From Sanguinoderma infundibulare (taxonomy: Eukaryota > Basidiomycota > Agaricomycetes > Polyporales > Polyporaceae), in contig JAVLRN010000001.1 in NCBI GenBank assembly GCA_032821775.1, positions 2,232,001-2,296,000 on the forward strand: 64,000 nt of DNA, written 5' to 3'. A program made the position numbers and the translations under genes. The notes under the pieces are model-generated. The model had not been told where the DNA came from and searched no databases. It saw only the letters and a program-made list of their open reading frames with translations. How positions within the stretch are numbered: position 1 is the first letter of the stretch; the number at the start of each line of letters is the position of its first letter. Below, one piece after another: positions 33,099 through 44,916 of the stretch.

Positions 33099-33695
33099 TC
33101 AATGACCGATGTTTGCCTTCCACTCTGCATCCTCCTCCCTTTCCCCCTCGTAAAACTCCTTCTTCCATATCTGCGCTTTCAGCTTTACTTCCTCGAGTAT
33201 CCGCTCGCACGCCATGAACGCCTCCTTTCGGTGGGGTGAAGAGACCGCGATCACGATGGAGGGCTCTCCGACGGGGACGGTCCCCAAGCGATGGTGCACC
33301 GCTGATCGAATCAGCGAATGGGCGTGCGGGCTGCTGATATTCGAGACAGTCTGGTGTTCGGAGCGGGTATATGCGCTATGAGTATTGCGGAGGATGTCGG
33401 CCATCGTCCGGATAGCAAGCTTGCTGTACGCCTGGTAGTCTAATCGGGTGACCAATTTGCCTGTACGACAAGACGGGTTATTACCGTCGATGGCAGTATG
33501 CGAGGTGACGGGTTTGCCTTTAAAAGAGTTGCGCGTTGTGCCGATGAAGACTGCTGTTGCTCCAGCCCCATCGTCCGATACGGATTGTACGATGGCTTGG
33601 GTGTCGAGCTTCTCGTATGTAAGGACGCATGTCCCTTCAGGGATCTCGAGACGGGCCTCAGTCGATGCAGCGGGGATGTTTGTTACTGAGGTCAT
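33099..33695 (-). CDS. molybdopterin synthase large subunit (MoaE/MOCS2B)
   Basis: Catalytic subunit that, with the small thiocarboxylated MoaD/MOCS2A subunit, adds the dithiolene sulfurs in molybdenum-cofactor synthesis. Recognisable parts are GATAVFIGTTRNSFKGK, LDYQAYSKLAIRTMADI, HHRLGTVPVGEPSIVIAVSS, PHRKEAFMACERILEEVK and the catalytic-Lys region AQIWKKEFYEG. Read through, it encodes 198 residues. If 33517-33461 is removed as a GC-AG intron the product is 179 residues and reads SFKGKLVTRLDYQAY, closer to the family. A second stretch (NTHSAYTRSEHQTVS) also looks like an insert, but I find no in-frame splice. No MOCS2A is seen nearby. Confidence 0.87.
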   Translation of the reverse strand: MTSVTNIPAASTEARLEIPEGTCVLTYEKLDTQAIVQSVSDDGAGATAVFIGTTRNSFKGKPVTSHTAIDGNNPSCRTGKLVTRLDYQAYSKLAIRTMADILRNTHSAYTRSEHQTVSNISSPHAHSLIRSAVHHRLGTVPVGEPSIVIAVSSPHRKEAFMACERILEEVKLKAQIWKKEFYEGEREEDAEWKANIGH

Positions 33696-34135
33696 GATGC
33701 AAGCGAGGACTTGGCCACTCTGGTGCAAGCCCCTCCCGCGTTCACTGTGGGAAGCGCTCGCTGCGTCTATGACATTGAACCCCCGTCAAGTGTACGCCCA
33801 AAGTATGGCTTGCCTCGCCTTCCGCAAGCGAAGAAAGGTAAGGCTCATCAATGTGTGCACTTACAATGTGTTCGTCACCGACATTGGCTTCTTCTCTTTG
33901 CTCTATGAATGCAGGTGTCTCAGGCCTTGAATAGCCCTACATCGTGTGGAAAACATCCTCAGTGATGACATAGAGAGATTGTGACCTGGCTAACAATATT
34001 GGGATACCGGAGACTGATCATGATGTGGGTCTGAGCGAACTTATGTATGCCTGCGGAGGCGTCGCGGGCCCGCGCTCCGAGCGCGTCGAGCCATTTGCCG
34101 GGGCGTTTGCCTCTCGCTGTGATGTGTACAAGCTA
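33696..34135. other. divergent intergenic region
   Basis: Between the MOCS2B and PsuG-PfkB starts, both promoters. An ATG at 34043 is in frame with the downstream gene and would add 31 residues. I prefer 34136 because the peptide after it looks like a presequence. Confidence 0.45.
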
Positions 34136-37100
34136 ATGTCTCTCCTCCATCGTCGTGCTGCACTTCTGGTCAGGCCTTCTGCGACCTCGCTGAAATGCAA
34201 ACTTGAGCGACCGATCTCCTCCTTGTCAGCCGCGCTCAAGGAGCATGCGCCGGTTGACCTCCATCCCGAGGTCCAGGAAGCCCTCGCGCACGGTCGGCCG
34301 GTCGTCGCGCTCGAGACTACGATAGTTACCCATGGCATGCCCTACCCAACGAATCGTCAGACGGCACAGTCGGTCGAAAGCAACGTCCGGAAGGCGGGCG
34401 CGATCCCTGCCACCATCGGTCTCATTGAAGGGCGCGTGAAGATCGGCCTCGAACCGCACGAGCTGGAACGGCTCGCGGATATCGGCAAGAACGATTCTGT
34501 TGTCAAGTTGTCGCGGAGGGACCTTGGGGCGGCGATAGCTCTTAAGAGGGACGGCGTGAGTGACTTGCATATGTTGGTGGGAGGAATGGGAAAGGTGAAT
34601 GCGAATATCTGCATCAGGGAACAACATGTAGCACCACCCTGATTTTTGCTGCGTTAGCTGGGATCAAGGTGACGAATTCGAACTGGACGTGAGTAGGCAT
34701 ATCGTTAACTTCGACGTAGGTCTTTTCGACCGGAGGGTGAGCAACGGTGGTCTCCTTCCCTGAACCAACGACCCTGACTGGTATGTCTGCTCAGTCTTGG
34801 TGGTGTGCACCGTGGAGCGGAGTCCAGTGAGTACTTCAGACTGTGGAGGCGGCCATTGTTTTGACCGGGCGATGACGCAGCCATGGACATATCTGCCGAC
34901 CTTCACGAGCTAACTCGATGTCCGGTCGGATTGGTTTCTGCTGGGGTAAAGTCGATCTTGGATATCGGAAGGTGTGTTGTCCTCATCATACGTTATCAAT
35001 AAGACTACTTAAAGGACTTGCAGGACCCTTGAATATTTGGTCGGTCTAGAAGTGACTTACCCTGTCCATGTTTATATTGATTCGGGGAAGCACGTAGGAA
35101 ACGTTAGGTGTCCCAGTCATCTCGTACGCTCCGACAGATGATTTCCCCGCATTCTACACTCGGAAAAGTGGTTTCAAGGTTATGTGCAACCAAACCATGT
35201 TCGGCTCGTGTATTAACTAGTTTGCAGAGTCCATGGCGCATCGACGACCCGGAGACTGCTGCTCGGATTCTTCGTACGTTACACGCCAGATGCCTTCCAC
35301 CCCCGATCGTTGATGCTTCCTTCAGATACGCACAGACAACTTCTTATGTCTAACGGCGCGATATTCGCTGTGCCAATCCCAGAAGAATACGAGTCCGTAG
35401 GCGAGGAACTTCAGCGCGCCGTCGAACAAGCCATCCAAGAATCGGAAATTAACGGCGTGAGTCGACGAGGCAAGGAAGCAACCCCATGGCTGTTGAAACG
35501 TGTCGGCGAGTTGACGGCCGGCAAATCTTTGAAGAGTAGTCTGTATTATTCGTTTTCTACATCAATGTTGAATCTGATAAGCTCGATTTTCGCAGACGTT
35601 GCGCTGATTGAGAACACTGCAACCGTCGGTCAGTCACGGTGTGGTAACAGTGCATATAAGAGGTTCTGACATACGTGTAGGTGGCAAGATTGCTGTCGCC
35701 TACGCGAGGCTGGCGGGAGAAACTAGTGCTTTTCACCCACACGTAGTGCAACCCACGGTGACACCTGCTGCCTCGGAACCTCAGAAGATAGCCGATTTGG
35801 TACGGAAAGGTTTATATTGCCTTCGAACCCGTATCTAATATAATGCTGCGCTCAGCCCCCTGCCAAGCTTGTTGTCGTAGGTTCGGCTGCCGTCGATATC
35901 ACTGCACGGGCAGATCCCGTCCCAGGTGGAGCGCGTTCCAACAACAACCTCCATACAACCACTCCTGGTGTCGTGGGCCTTACGTCAGGTGGTGTCGGCC
36001 GTAACATTGCGGAAGCCACCCACCGCATCTTGACCTCGTACTCCAAGGATCTCGCCAACTCGGCCATCTTGGTCTCGCCGATTGGCAAGGATGCGTTCGG
36101 TGATTTGTTGGCATCCGAGTCCAAGCGCATTGGCATGCGCACCGATGGACTTATCCAAATTCAAGATGCGCGGACGGCCGTATGTAACATGGTTTTGGAC
36201 AGCGCAGGGGGTCTTACCGGGGGGGTGGCTGACATGGATGTAATTCGGACTCTGGATGCGACAAAGGTAAGATTGTCGGTTCACTCCGTAAGAATCTGGG
36301 TGCTCATGGAAATGCAAGGTCATCGAAATCCTCGAAAAACATCAACCCAACGTCCTGGCTCTGGACGCAAACACGTCATCTGAGACGTTGAAACAATTGG
36401 TGACCTACGCGAACAAGCGAGACATTGCTAGTGAGTTGAAGTACCTCTTTCACCTGCGATTGACCTCTCATCAACTTCCTAACAGCGTTCTTGTGAGTTG
36501 CACAGCCTCTTTGCGTTGGCTGCAGCTGACCCCCTCCAGTGAGCCGACTTCGGTGCCAAAGTCGACAACCATCTTCCCGGCGGTCGCAGCGTCATTAAGC
36601 TCCGCCTCTCTTTCCCGTGCTCCTATCACCTTTGCCACTCCAAACGTACTGGAACTCGCACACATGTACCAAGAGGCCTGCGCGTCTCCATTGGAGCTGA
36701 CGGCGCACAAGTACTGGTGGCAGGTCATCGACGACATGACCCTCGGCTCCGAGTTCCGTATGGAGCTCGAACAGCTTGCGCGGCGGAGGGCGTTCGAGGA
36801 CGAGGTTGCGGCCACCGGCAACCTCTCCTTCCTCGTCGAGAACGGCATCGCGCAGATGGCCATCAACCTCCTTCCGTTCTTCCAGCACCTCGTCATCAAG
36901 TGCGGCGAGCGGGGACTCATCGCTGCGTTCCGGGTCTCTGGCGAGCAGGCGCAGGCGTCCGCGTGGGTGAATCAGACGAGCAACGTCTACGCACGCCAGA
37001 TCGTGGCTCACAACAGGACTGGGAGCAACATTATCGTCTTCAAGCACTTCCCTCCTATCCGAGTCGCGGACGAGAAGATCGTCAATGTCACGGGCGCGGG

Positions 37101-37281
37101 CGATTCCCTGGTTGGTTCCATGCTGGCGACGCTCTCGCAAGCCCCCACTGCGTTCGAGAGCCCGGAGGCATTGGACCAGCTGGTCGCGCAGGCACAGTTG
37201 GCCGCCGTCTACACGTTGCAGAGCGAGCATGCCGTATCGCCAAGGCTGTCGAGCTTGGGAAGCAACGGATCCTTGCATTAG
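34136..37281 (+). CDS. bifunctional pseudouridine-5'-phosphate glycosidase / PfkB-family kinase
   Basis: Fusion of PsuG and a PfkB-family kinase, for pseudouridine breakdown: kinase makes PsiMP, glycosidase cleaves its C-C glycosidic bond. Fifteen exons: 34136-34555, 34618-34668, 34720-34736, 34795-34826, 34881-34971, 35024-35039, 35098-35178, 35228-35273, 35326-35538, 35596-35628, 35681-35799, 35856-36266, 36319-36430, 36486-36492, 36540-37281; 796 residues. PsuG part (to ~370): ALETTIVTHGMPYPTN, GGTTCSTTLIFAALAGIK, STGGLGGVHRGAES, SAGVKSILDIGR, VALIENTATVGGKIA. Kinase part: KLVVVGSAAVDITA and C-terminal NVTGAGDSLVGSML with the catalytic GAGD. MSLLHRRAALLVRPSATSL at the start suggests mitochondrial import. 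The 7-base exon 14 is required for frame. Confidence 0.92.
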
Positions 37282-37338
37282 CGACTGGTGGTCGTTGTGA
37301 AACTACGTACTCTACGATGTGTACAGTATCTACTAGTG

Positions 37339-39951
37339 TCAAAAAGCATTTGGCAATCGTCCGACCTTGACGTCCTCCCTGGCTCGCCTGCGAGCCTCCT
37401 TCTGCTGCGCTAGAACGATCTTGACTTGTGCCTTTCTCTTCTTTTCATAACGTTTCTGCAAGAAGATTTGAGTGAGTAGAACCGGGGAGTACACACGAAA
37501 ATCCGATCAGACCCACCAATGCCCCATGCTTCAAACGAGTGATGATGTTCGCAGCCTCTCCTTTTCTCATGGTCCTCAGTTTCTCGTCTGTGTTCTGCGT
37601 CGTCTTTCCCAGATCGTCCACTGCAGTGACAACCTTGCGAGCCTTCCAATACTTGAGAACGAACTTCTTCTGGCTGTCCGACGCCGGCTGCCAGCGCCAT
37701 TTCGCGTTCCGCAACAAGCCGAGAGAAACCGTCCCAGGGAGAATCTCCTTCTGCGCATACGTATCGCACCCACGAATGGCGTCGGCCAAATTGGCAGCGG
37801 TCAGAATCTTCTTGTTCCTTCTATACGGCGAGATCTTCAACATCCACGCCGTCGCCTTGGCTAGCGTCAGCGGAGTGTAGTGCGCTACAAACTTCGCCTC
37901 TGTGAACAGATATGAGCTTGTCACGACAAGGTACATCGACGCGTCAGCGCACCTGCATCTTCGCTCTTGCCTTCTTCACCTGCTTCCTCACTTGCTTCGC
38001 CGTCGGTCTCCGCTGCTGTAATGCGCATGTATCCTTTACCAATGCACTCCAGAACGTACACGTCGTCGCCGCAGGAAACCCAGGCGTTCCGGGAGAGCAG
38101 GCGGAGATTGGGATCGCCAGAACTTTGGTCGGCGAAAACAAAGGGATCATCGTGGTCGGTATAAGTGACAGAGTTGGGAGTAGGGACTTGGCCGTTAACG
38201 GCGGCCCTTGGGGATTCAACTTCGAGGGCATCTTCATCCATGGCAGCCCTGCGTTCTTCGAGGCTTTCGACGGTTTCATCTAGGCTATCATATTAGCTAA
38301 ACGGAAGGCGACCAGACCTGCGGGGTACCAACCGTCGGTCAGCTCAGACGGATCCAATCCGAAAAGGGTCGGCGACGAGATGACCCCAGCTACGCGCGTC
38401 TCAGACTCGACGAAGTCGATGATGCGGCAGTCCGTCTTGCCCGTGCTCGGGGATAACCTCATCCCGCGACCGATCTGCGTTCGTGACTCGTGATGAGCGA
38501 AGCGGGCCGAGAAAAAAAAAGAGTGGCATAACAAGCCTCTCACCATCTGTGCAAAGACATTTCGGGATCTCGTCGGTCGGGCCACGATGACGCAGTCGAT
38601 GTTCGGGATATCCGCACCCTCAGTCAGGACAGCTGCCAGACAAGAGTCTCAGTGGAAGAACACAACCATCTCGTGAGCCAAACAGCCCTCACCGCAGTTC
38701 ACTAGGACGGGGAACTCCCCCGCCCTGAAACCGTCGACCAATGCCTTGCGTTCGACCGCCGGGGTCTTCGAGTGGACATACCGCGCGTCTACACCCGCAT
38801 CTCGGAATGCGGCCGTGAGTGCGGAAACGTGGTCAAGATTGACGCAGAAGACCAGTGTCGACTTTCGCCCCTCTGAACGGTGTGAAACATTCATGACCTT
38901 TAAGCACACCAGCTAGGTTACGGGTGAAATGAGACCGACCTCCTTTGTCCAACCATGAACGAACGACGAGCTCGTTGACCGGTCCCGTGTTGATGACATG
39001 TGCCAAGCTGGTCGGGTTGAAGTCTCCGGACTTGGAGTTGACCGTCACCCCGCTCAGGTCGATGTTCGCCTGAACGGTCGTGAACCGCACACCACAGAGC
39101 CTGCCCGGCGGCGGACGTCAGTTCAGTTCCATGCGGCACAAAGCCGAGTATATGCGCACCATTGATCCTTGATCATCTCCAGAAAGTCCTTGTGGAAGAC
39201 GATCTCCTCGAAGACCGAACCTAGCGCTAGGCCGTCATGCCTGCTGAACGTCGCGGAGAATCCGAGGATGGGTATACGGTGCGTCAAGGCTGGAGGCTGG
39301 AAGCCCTTGTCGGGGTTCTGAATAGCAGCATCAAAGTGGGACAGGACACGGCGATACCTGGGTTAAACGTCGGTAAAACCATAAGTACCGATACGGGTGA
39401 GACTCACGAGGGTGCGGCAGCGTGGTGCGCCTCGTCAACTATCAAGGCCTTCAGATACTGAGCTCTGAACCTCTCCAATCGTTCTGAGCGCCTTAGTGTC
39501 TGAATGGTGGCAACGGTGCTGGTGAAACATCATAGCCTGAGAACCAAAATTAGAAGTAGCTGCGAAAACAGAGAACGCACAGGTCTGCGAGACCAGAGGC
39601 CTGCTGGTTTCCTTGCTCAATCTCCACAGTCCAGTGGGGAAAGAGCCTCCGCGCCTGGTCTGCGGTCTGCCGCGCCAGTTCAACAGTGTTCACTATGACC
39701 AGCGACCTCGTTGCATCGGGAGCCTGCGCTGGAGCCGAGAGCCTGGACAACAGAGAAATGAAGACTGTGGTCTTGCCAGCACCGGTGGGCAACGAGACGC
39801 CAATTCGCGTGGAGCCTCCCTGAAGGGCGTCGATACAAGCCTGCAAACACGTCTCCTGGTATGGCCTCAGCACAACGGGACTAGCAGCGCCAGTGGTGTA
39901 GTGCCGCCATTTGCCAACCGTCGACAGCACCGACCGCCATGGTTGTGGCAT
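37339..39951 (-). CDS. IRC3: mitochondrial DEAH-box helicase, IRC3-like
   Basis: Superfamily 2 helicase like yeast Irc3, a mitochondrial DNA branch-migration helicase. Eleven exons: 39951-39581, 39518-39408, 39357-39160, 39100-38940, 38912-38898, 38872-38693, 38632-38544, 38474-38333, 38279-37953, 37899-37517, 37455-37339; 697 residues. The presequence-like [20 protein letters not shown] is followed by LRPYQ, Walker [10 protein letters not shown] (~53-61), [21 protein letters not shown] (motif III), [12 protein letters not shown] (IV), [12 protein letters not shown] (V) and [11 protein letters not shown] (VI). A later domain includes [11 protein letters not shown] and [20 protein letters not shown]; the tail is highly basic. 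One exon is only 15 bases. The gene ends 57 bases from the PsuG-PfkB stop, so the 3'UTRs probably overlap. Confidence 0.9.
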
Positions 39952-40217
39952 GGAACAAAGCAGTGTTGCGCTGTATCCCCTATCCTCCACTTCTCCACAC
40001 ATCCTTGCAGCCGAAACTCGCTAGCGCCTTTTCCGACGGTATGCAAACGCTTTCGATTCCAACTCTACGTGTACTAAGATAATCATATGCCCAACGCCAT
40101 GTAGATGCAATACCAGCGAAATAACGACACGGTCTATTGGATGTCGTGTAGCGTGCAAGGTAAACGATAGTACTACTAAGGAGCTGATACAGTGTAAAAT
40201 GTCCACTACATACACGT

Positions 40218-41585
40218 TTAGCCAGAGCCTGTGTACGCCCGTCATCAGCAACATGTACAAGTCAAACACGCAACGGTACATACCACCAGAGTAGACCTTG
40301 CCGAACATAACCTCCTGGAGCTTGTCGTAGAGCGACAGCACACCAGCACCAGCAACACCACGAAGGATGTTGGCACCAGCACCCTTGAAGAGCGACTTTG
40401 TACCCTCCTTGGCGATGATCTGCGAGCCAGCATCGAACATGGACTTGTAGTGAACGCCAGCACCAGAAGTCATCATCATACGACGACTGTGGATCTGTTA
40501 GATACCAGACTGGTAGACCACACCATTTAGATCAACTTACCGAATCGTGTCGAGAGGGTACGACGCAAGACCAGCACCAATGGTAACACCCCAACCGAGC
40601 AAGAAGGAAGCCAAGAACGAGCCCTGGAGAGCACCGACGAGGACAACAGGCTCTGTTATGGGCGTCAGAACACCAAATTATCACATGCCCGCCGAAAAAA
40701 AACACGCACTGAGGGAGTCGTAGACACCGAAGTAGAGACCACGGTAGACGACAATGCCGACTACCGAGGGGACAAAGCCACGGTAGAGACCGGCGATACC
40801 GTCAGACGCGAGGGTCTTCTTGTAGACGTCGACGAGACCGTTAAACTGGCGTGCTCCTCCACCCTTGGCCGACTTCGCATCGTTGGCGAGACGGGTACGA
40901 GCATAGTCAAGGGAGTAGACGAAGAGCAGCGACGCGGCACCGGCAGCACCACCAGAGGCGACGTTGCCAGCGAACCACGTCCAGTAGCCGTCCTGCTTCT
41001 TGAAGCCGAAGAGCGCCTTGAAGTAGTCCTCTGTATGACACGTCAGAGGACAAATGTCTCAACCTGGAAAGAACGCAAAAAACGCACTGAAGGCAAAGTT
41101 CAACGCCTGCGTGGGGAAGTACCGGATGACGTTGGCCGTGTTTCCACGCCAGAGGGAGACGATACCCTCATCACGGTAGGTACGCGCGAAGCAGTCGCCA
41201 ATACCCTTGTACGGCTCGGCGAGACGGCCCTGCTTGATCTGTAGAGCACATACCAATCAGAAAACGCGCTCCAACCCGCCGACCAAGCTAACAGACCATC
41301 TCATCCTGGTTCTGAATGAGGAGCTTGATACGCTCGATGGGGGCAGCAGAGGTCTTGGCAACGGCCTGGGTAGCGCAAAAAAGCAGTCAGGATCGTGTAC
41401 GCAATCCGTAAGGACACAAGACGTACCGCAGATACACCACCCATCATGAAATCGACTGTTTATGGGTGCCAGGTCAGCATTCGCGCGCCTGCACATAAAG
41501 GGCGCAAAACGCGAACGACGCAGCGCAATGTAGGATACGCACTGAAGAACTCCTTAGGAGTCTTGACCTTCTTCACGTCGGCCAT
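40218..41585 (-). CDS. mitochondrial ADP/ATP carrier
   Basis: Inner-membrane ADP/ATP exchanger of the SLC25 family, 312 residues from eight exons: 41585-41543, 41455-41427, 41365-41297, 41238-41088, 41030-40710, 40652-40541, 40486-40284, 40228-40218. It has three carrier repeats with [25 protein letters not shown] and [15 protein letters not shown]. The RRRMMM signature (about residues 242-247) is specific for the ADP/ATP carrier. Substrate-contact motifs [19 protein letters not shown] and [20 protein letters not shown] are intact. The last coding exon is only 11 bases and gives the ending SGGSG. Gene symbol left open because the paralogue number is unknown. Expected to be highly expressed. 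Confidence 0.96.
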
Positions 41586-42029
41586 TTTGACGGAGGGGAA
41601 ACCGAAAGGAGGGAAGAACTGAGTGGAGGGAGAGGACAAGTTGGAGGAGAAAACGTCTGGCGTGCGAACGTCTAAGTACTTTTTCGGATAGCGCCGGGAT
41701 TTGCAACTCCGAGTCCGGCCGACAAGGTGCCCGTCAAATTGTTGCTGGACCAATCACATTCCGCCCCACAATGCGGTTGATAGACCGAAGCGACGGACAG
41801 CCGACCGGCCCTGCAATCATCGCACGCACAGCTCCCATCTCTGCCACTCTGGCTGCAGGCCGCCCCGCCAGAAACGTCCTTCAGAAAAGCATTACAATGG
41901 CCATTGGCGGACAGTACGGATTACGATAATACTCTATGCTATGCCATCTGAATCTGTACCAACTGGTCCGACAAACAACGCAAGAAAAATCACCAATTAC
42001 CCGCCCAATCAACGTCACATATACCCTCG
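41586..42029. other. intergenic spacer (ADP/ATP carrier promoter)
   Basis: Upstream of the carrier and 3' of the SUMO ligase, both on the minus strand. No exon found. Confidence 0.5.
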
Positions 42030-44638
42030 TCACCGCCAATTCGTAGGTGAAGAGCTTCCCGCCCCGCTTCCGCGAGGTGATGCGTAAAACGGCAGACCGT
42101 TCCGGAAATTATCGTGGGGGGATGTAGGCGGACGTCGGGGAAGTGACGGCGGAAGAGGTGGAGGGGGGAGGCGCTCGGAGGAGCCAAAAGTCTGTGATCC
42201 TGACGCACGATATGGGGGAGACTGCTGCGACGAGGACGAATATCGTGGAGAAGGAGCTCCTAGCTGCCTCCGTTGTGCAACGAGCTCGTCGGCCGCACGC
42301 AATGTAGTGAACGCGTCAAATGAAGGAGAGGAAGACGGTCCACCATCCGTTCGCGACTTCTTCCAGATCTGTTCGGTAGGGGAGGGTATGTCGTCTGTTT
42401 CCTTCCTCTTTTTCGTCATAGGAACGGATGGTCGTGGAGGCAGAGGTGGTTCATCGTCGTCCGAATCGAGCGTCAAGTCGATGATGTCTGAGGCTTGGGA
42501 CGCTTGAGACCGAGGCGGCTGCGAACTACCAACAGACTGACTCGCTCGAGGAAGCGCGCCGTCAGTGGATGGTGACAGTTCCCGTTTGACCCGACCTTCG
42601 TCCTCGTCTTCGTCATCTGAGTCTAGAATGACGATCTCCGCGTTACTGGGGCGGGGCTTGTCCTTGCCATTAGCACCATTCACGCCGTTCGGGGCTTGTT
42701 TGACCGGAGAGGATTCCCGCTTAACAACAAACGCAGGTTTCGCCGGCGGAGCCGAGGGATGAGCCGCCTTCCACGCGGGCGATGCGTACTTGTTGTCTTC
42801 AGTGTGCCATTCCCCATCGGCCTCAACGATCACGTCCTCGACACTGTCGGGTGTCTGCTTCAGGATATCATCAAAATACCTGTGTTGCGTTCGATTAGCA
42901 TCTCTCACGATAAAACGTCCCTTGAGTAGGACGTACCCGTCGATTATGAGGTCGTCAACGTTAAGGACCCTCTCGCAGACTGGGCACATCCATGTTGTGG
43001 TCTGCTCCATGACGGAGTACCACGACATGGCATCGAAGCATTGCGGATGCACACATGTGGATGAGCGACATGGTGTCGTGATACGCATATAGCTCAGCTG
43101 TATGCCAAGTCAGACGCTGGAGATAAGACCACAACCCAACCCGCGGATAGGACTCACAGGGCACTTCAAGGACATTTTCTGGTGCCCGGCGATGATGTCG
43201 TCGTCATCCGATGCAGCCTTGTTCACTTCAAAATCACAATCAACGTCCGAACGACAAAAAAAAACCAAGAAACGCACTGGCTGTAAGGATGTCGTCCTTG
43301 GATCTGTACTTGCCCTTCCTGAGCCGGTCTATCAGTTGATCTACCGAGGTAACTTCGACCAACATGACCACGAGGTAAAACTTCTGCTTATGACTGTGAG
43401 TTCAGAGGGTATAGATGCCACTCTCGGCGAGACGCACCTTTGGCGGCGCAGGTTGTTGGCTGTTGACATAGATCATCTCGACGCGATTCGTTGCGTTTGG
43501 TGCTTGCCGGATGAGCTTGCCCAGATCTGGCGGTGGCGCCGTACCAGCTTTCTTCTTCAAGCCCTTGAGGTTCGCGTTCAGCTGCGTGCCGTTGACCCGC
43601 ACCTCGCACGTAGGCGGGAACTCGATCGGACAGGGCGTCGCCCCCGGGGAACGAAACGTTCCGTTGGGGTTATAGTAGGTGGACGACGTGCAATAAAGTC
43701 GCAGTTGATGCTTCGGACTGATAGCCGAGTAAGCCGAGTGTCTGTATGTCCCCGACAATGCTCACCTCGAGGAGTTCAGCTTGTTGATGACATCCGGCTG
43801 CATATTGAACGTGAGGGACTGCGAGCGGCGGTCCATAGAACTCGTGGATTCTAAAGAAGGATGAGACATGAGGCATCCGACCACACCAGACGCCGGACGC
43901 ACCTGGGCATTCGACGACAGACGAGACTATCCGCTCCATCTTGAAGAAGGGGGAATACTTGAAACGGATCACTGGCATAGCGGGCTGTGGTGGGAGAGCG
44001 GAGGAGGACGAGGCTACAGAGGCTGGTTGTGTAGGCCGCCGTGGTTGTGCATACGGGTCATAACGTGGGATGGCCCCAGAGAGGGAGCTCCCCGCCTGGT
44101 AGGCCGTAGTTGGTGGCTGAGCGGCAAAGGAATGGGAGTGGGTGTAGGTAGAGTCTCCGTTTGTCCTGAAGGCAGGGGCGTGATATCTGGAGAGACGATC
44201 TCGGATAAGTCTCACAGTCGCCGAAAACTGCCACTGTAGTCGTGTGCGCAGGTGACCCACAGGCACGCCCACGGAGGACACAATGGTGGGACAAGGACAA
44301 GGGTACGCAGGGACTCACGCGTTGGTTCGAACACGGTTCATAATGGCCTTTGCGCGCAACCAGCGATCGTGGTTATCTTCCCGCCTCCAGTCGTCGAGGG
44401 ACCTGGTAATCTTGTCGATGAGGTCCTGCTTTTTGCCGGTCTTAGTGAGGTTTGTGTAGCACTCCTCGTTGAAGGCGGTCAGGATCTGCTTGAGCTGGTC
44501 GACCTTGTTGTGCTTCACGTTGTGCCGGAGCGTCTGTTACCGCAAGCAGGGTCAGCTTCGTTGACCAAACAGGGACAACCGCCAGTTCCGCCAGCCAAAA
44601 CCCACCTCGAAGTCTGACCAAACATCCTGGCTTGCCAT
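42030..44638 (-). CDS. SUMO E3 ligase, SIZ/PIAS family
   Basis: SP-RING SUMO ligase acting with Ubc9 on nuclear substrates. Nine exons: 44638-44606, 44533-44319, 44186-43903, 43850-43766, 43717-43438, 43383-43278, 43225-43158, 43097-42937, 42879-42030; 693 residues. The N-terminal SAP domain (VDQLKQILTAFNEECY.., residues ~12-70) is followed by a PINIT domain (VIRFKYSPFFKMERIVSSVV, NKLNSSSPKHQLRLY, EFPPTCEVRVNGTQ). The SP-RING then reads MSLKCPLSYMRITTPCRSS, CVHPQCFDAMSW, WMCPVCERVL, with the Zn-binding Cys/His set kept. The acidic SUMO-interaction-like motif IVILDSDDEDEDEG and IIDLTLDSDDDEPP lie in the disordered tail. Architecture matches yeast Siz1/Siz2 and human PIAS. Divergent from NudC. 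Confidence 0.93.
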
Positions 44639-44916
44639 GAATGATGGGGACGTACCAGATGGGATGTTGGTGGTCAGGAGCACGACTCGGAGATGGTAGA
44701 CGACGACCGCAAACGGACCTGCTCACTGTGAGCGTGTGGGAAACTACTGGGAAACTCCGGAGCAGAGCCTGCCATCACGTGCCGTGACGCGCGGTGCAAG
44801 CGCCCATCCCGCGCCTTCGGAGAACTCAATCACACTGTATCGTCCTCCCCGTCCGCCTTCAAAACCCCGCACGCTCTCCTAGGATTCCTAGCAGACCCAC
44901 TTGACCCCAGACCACC

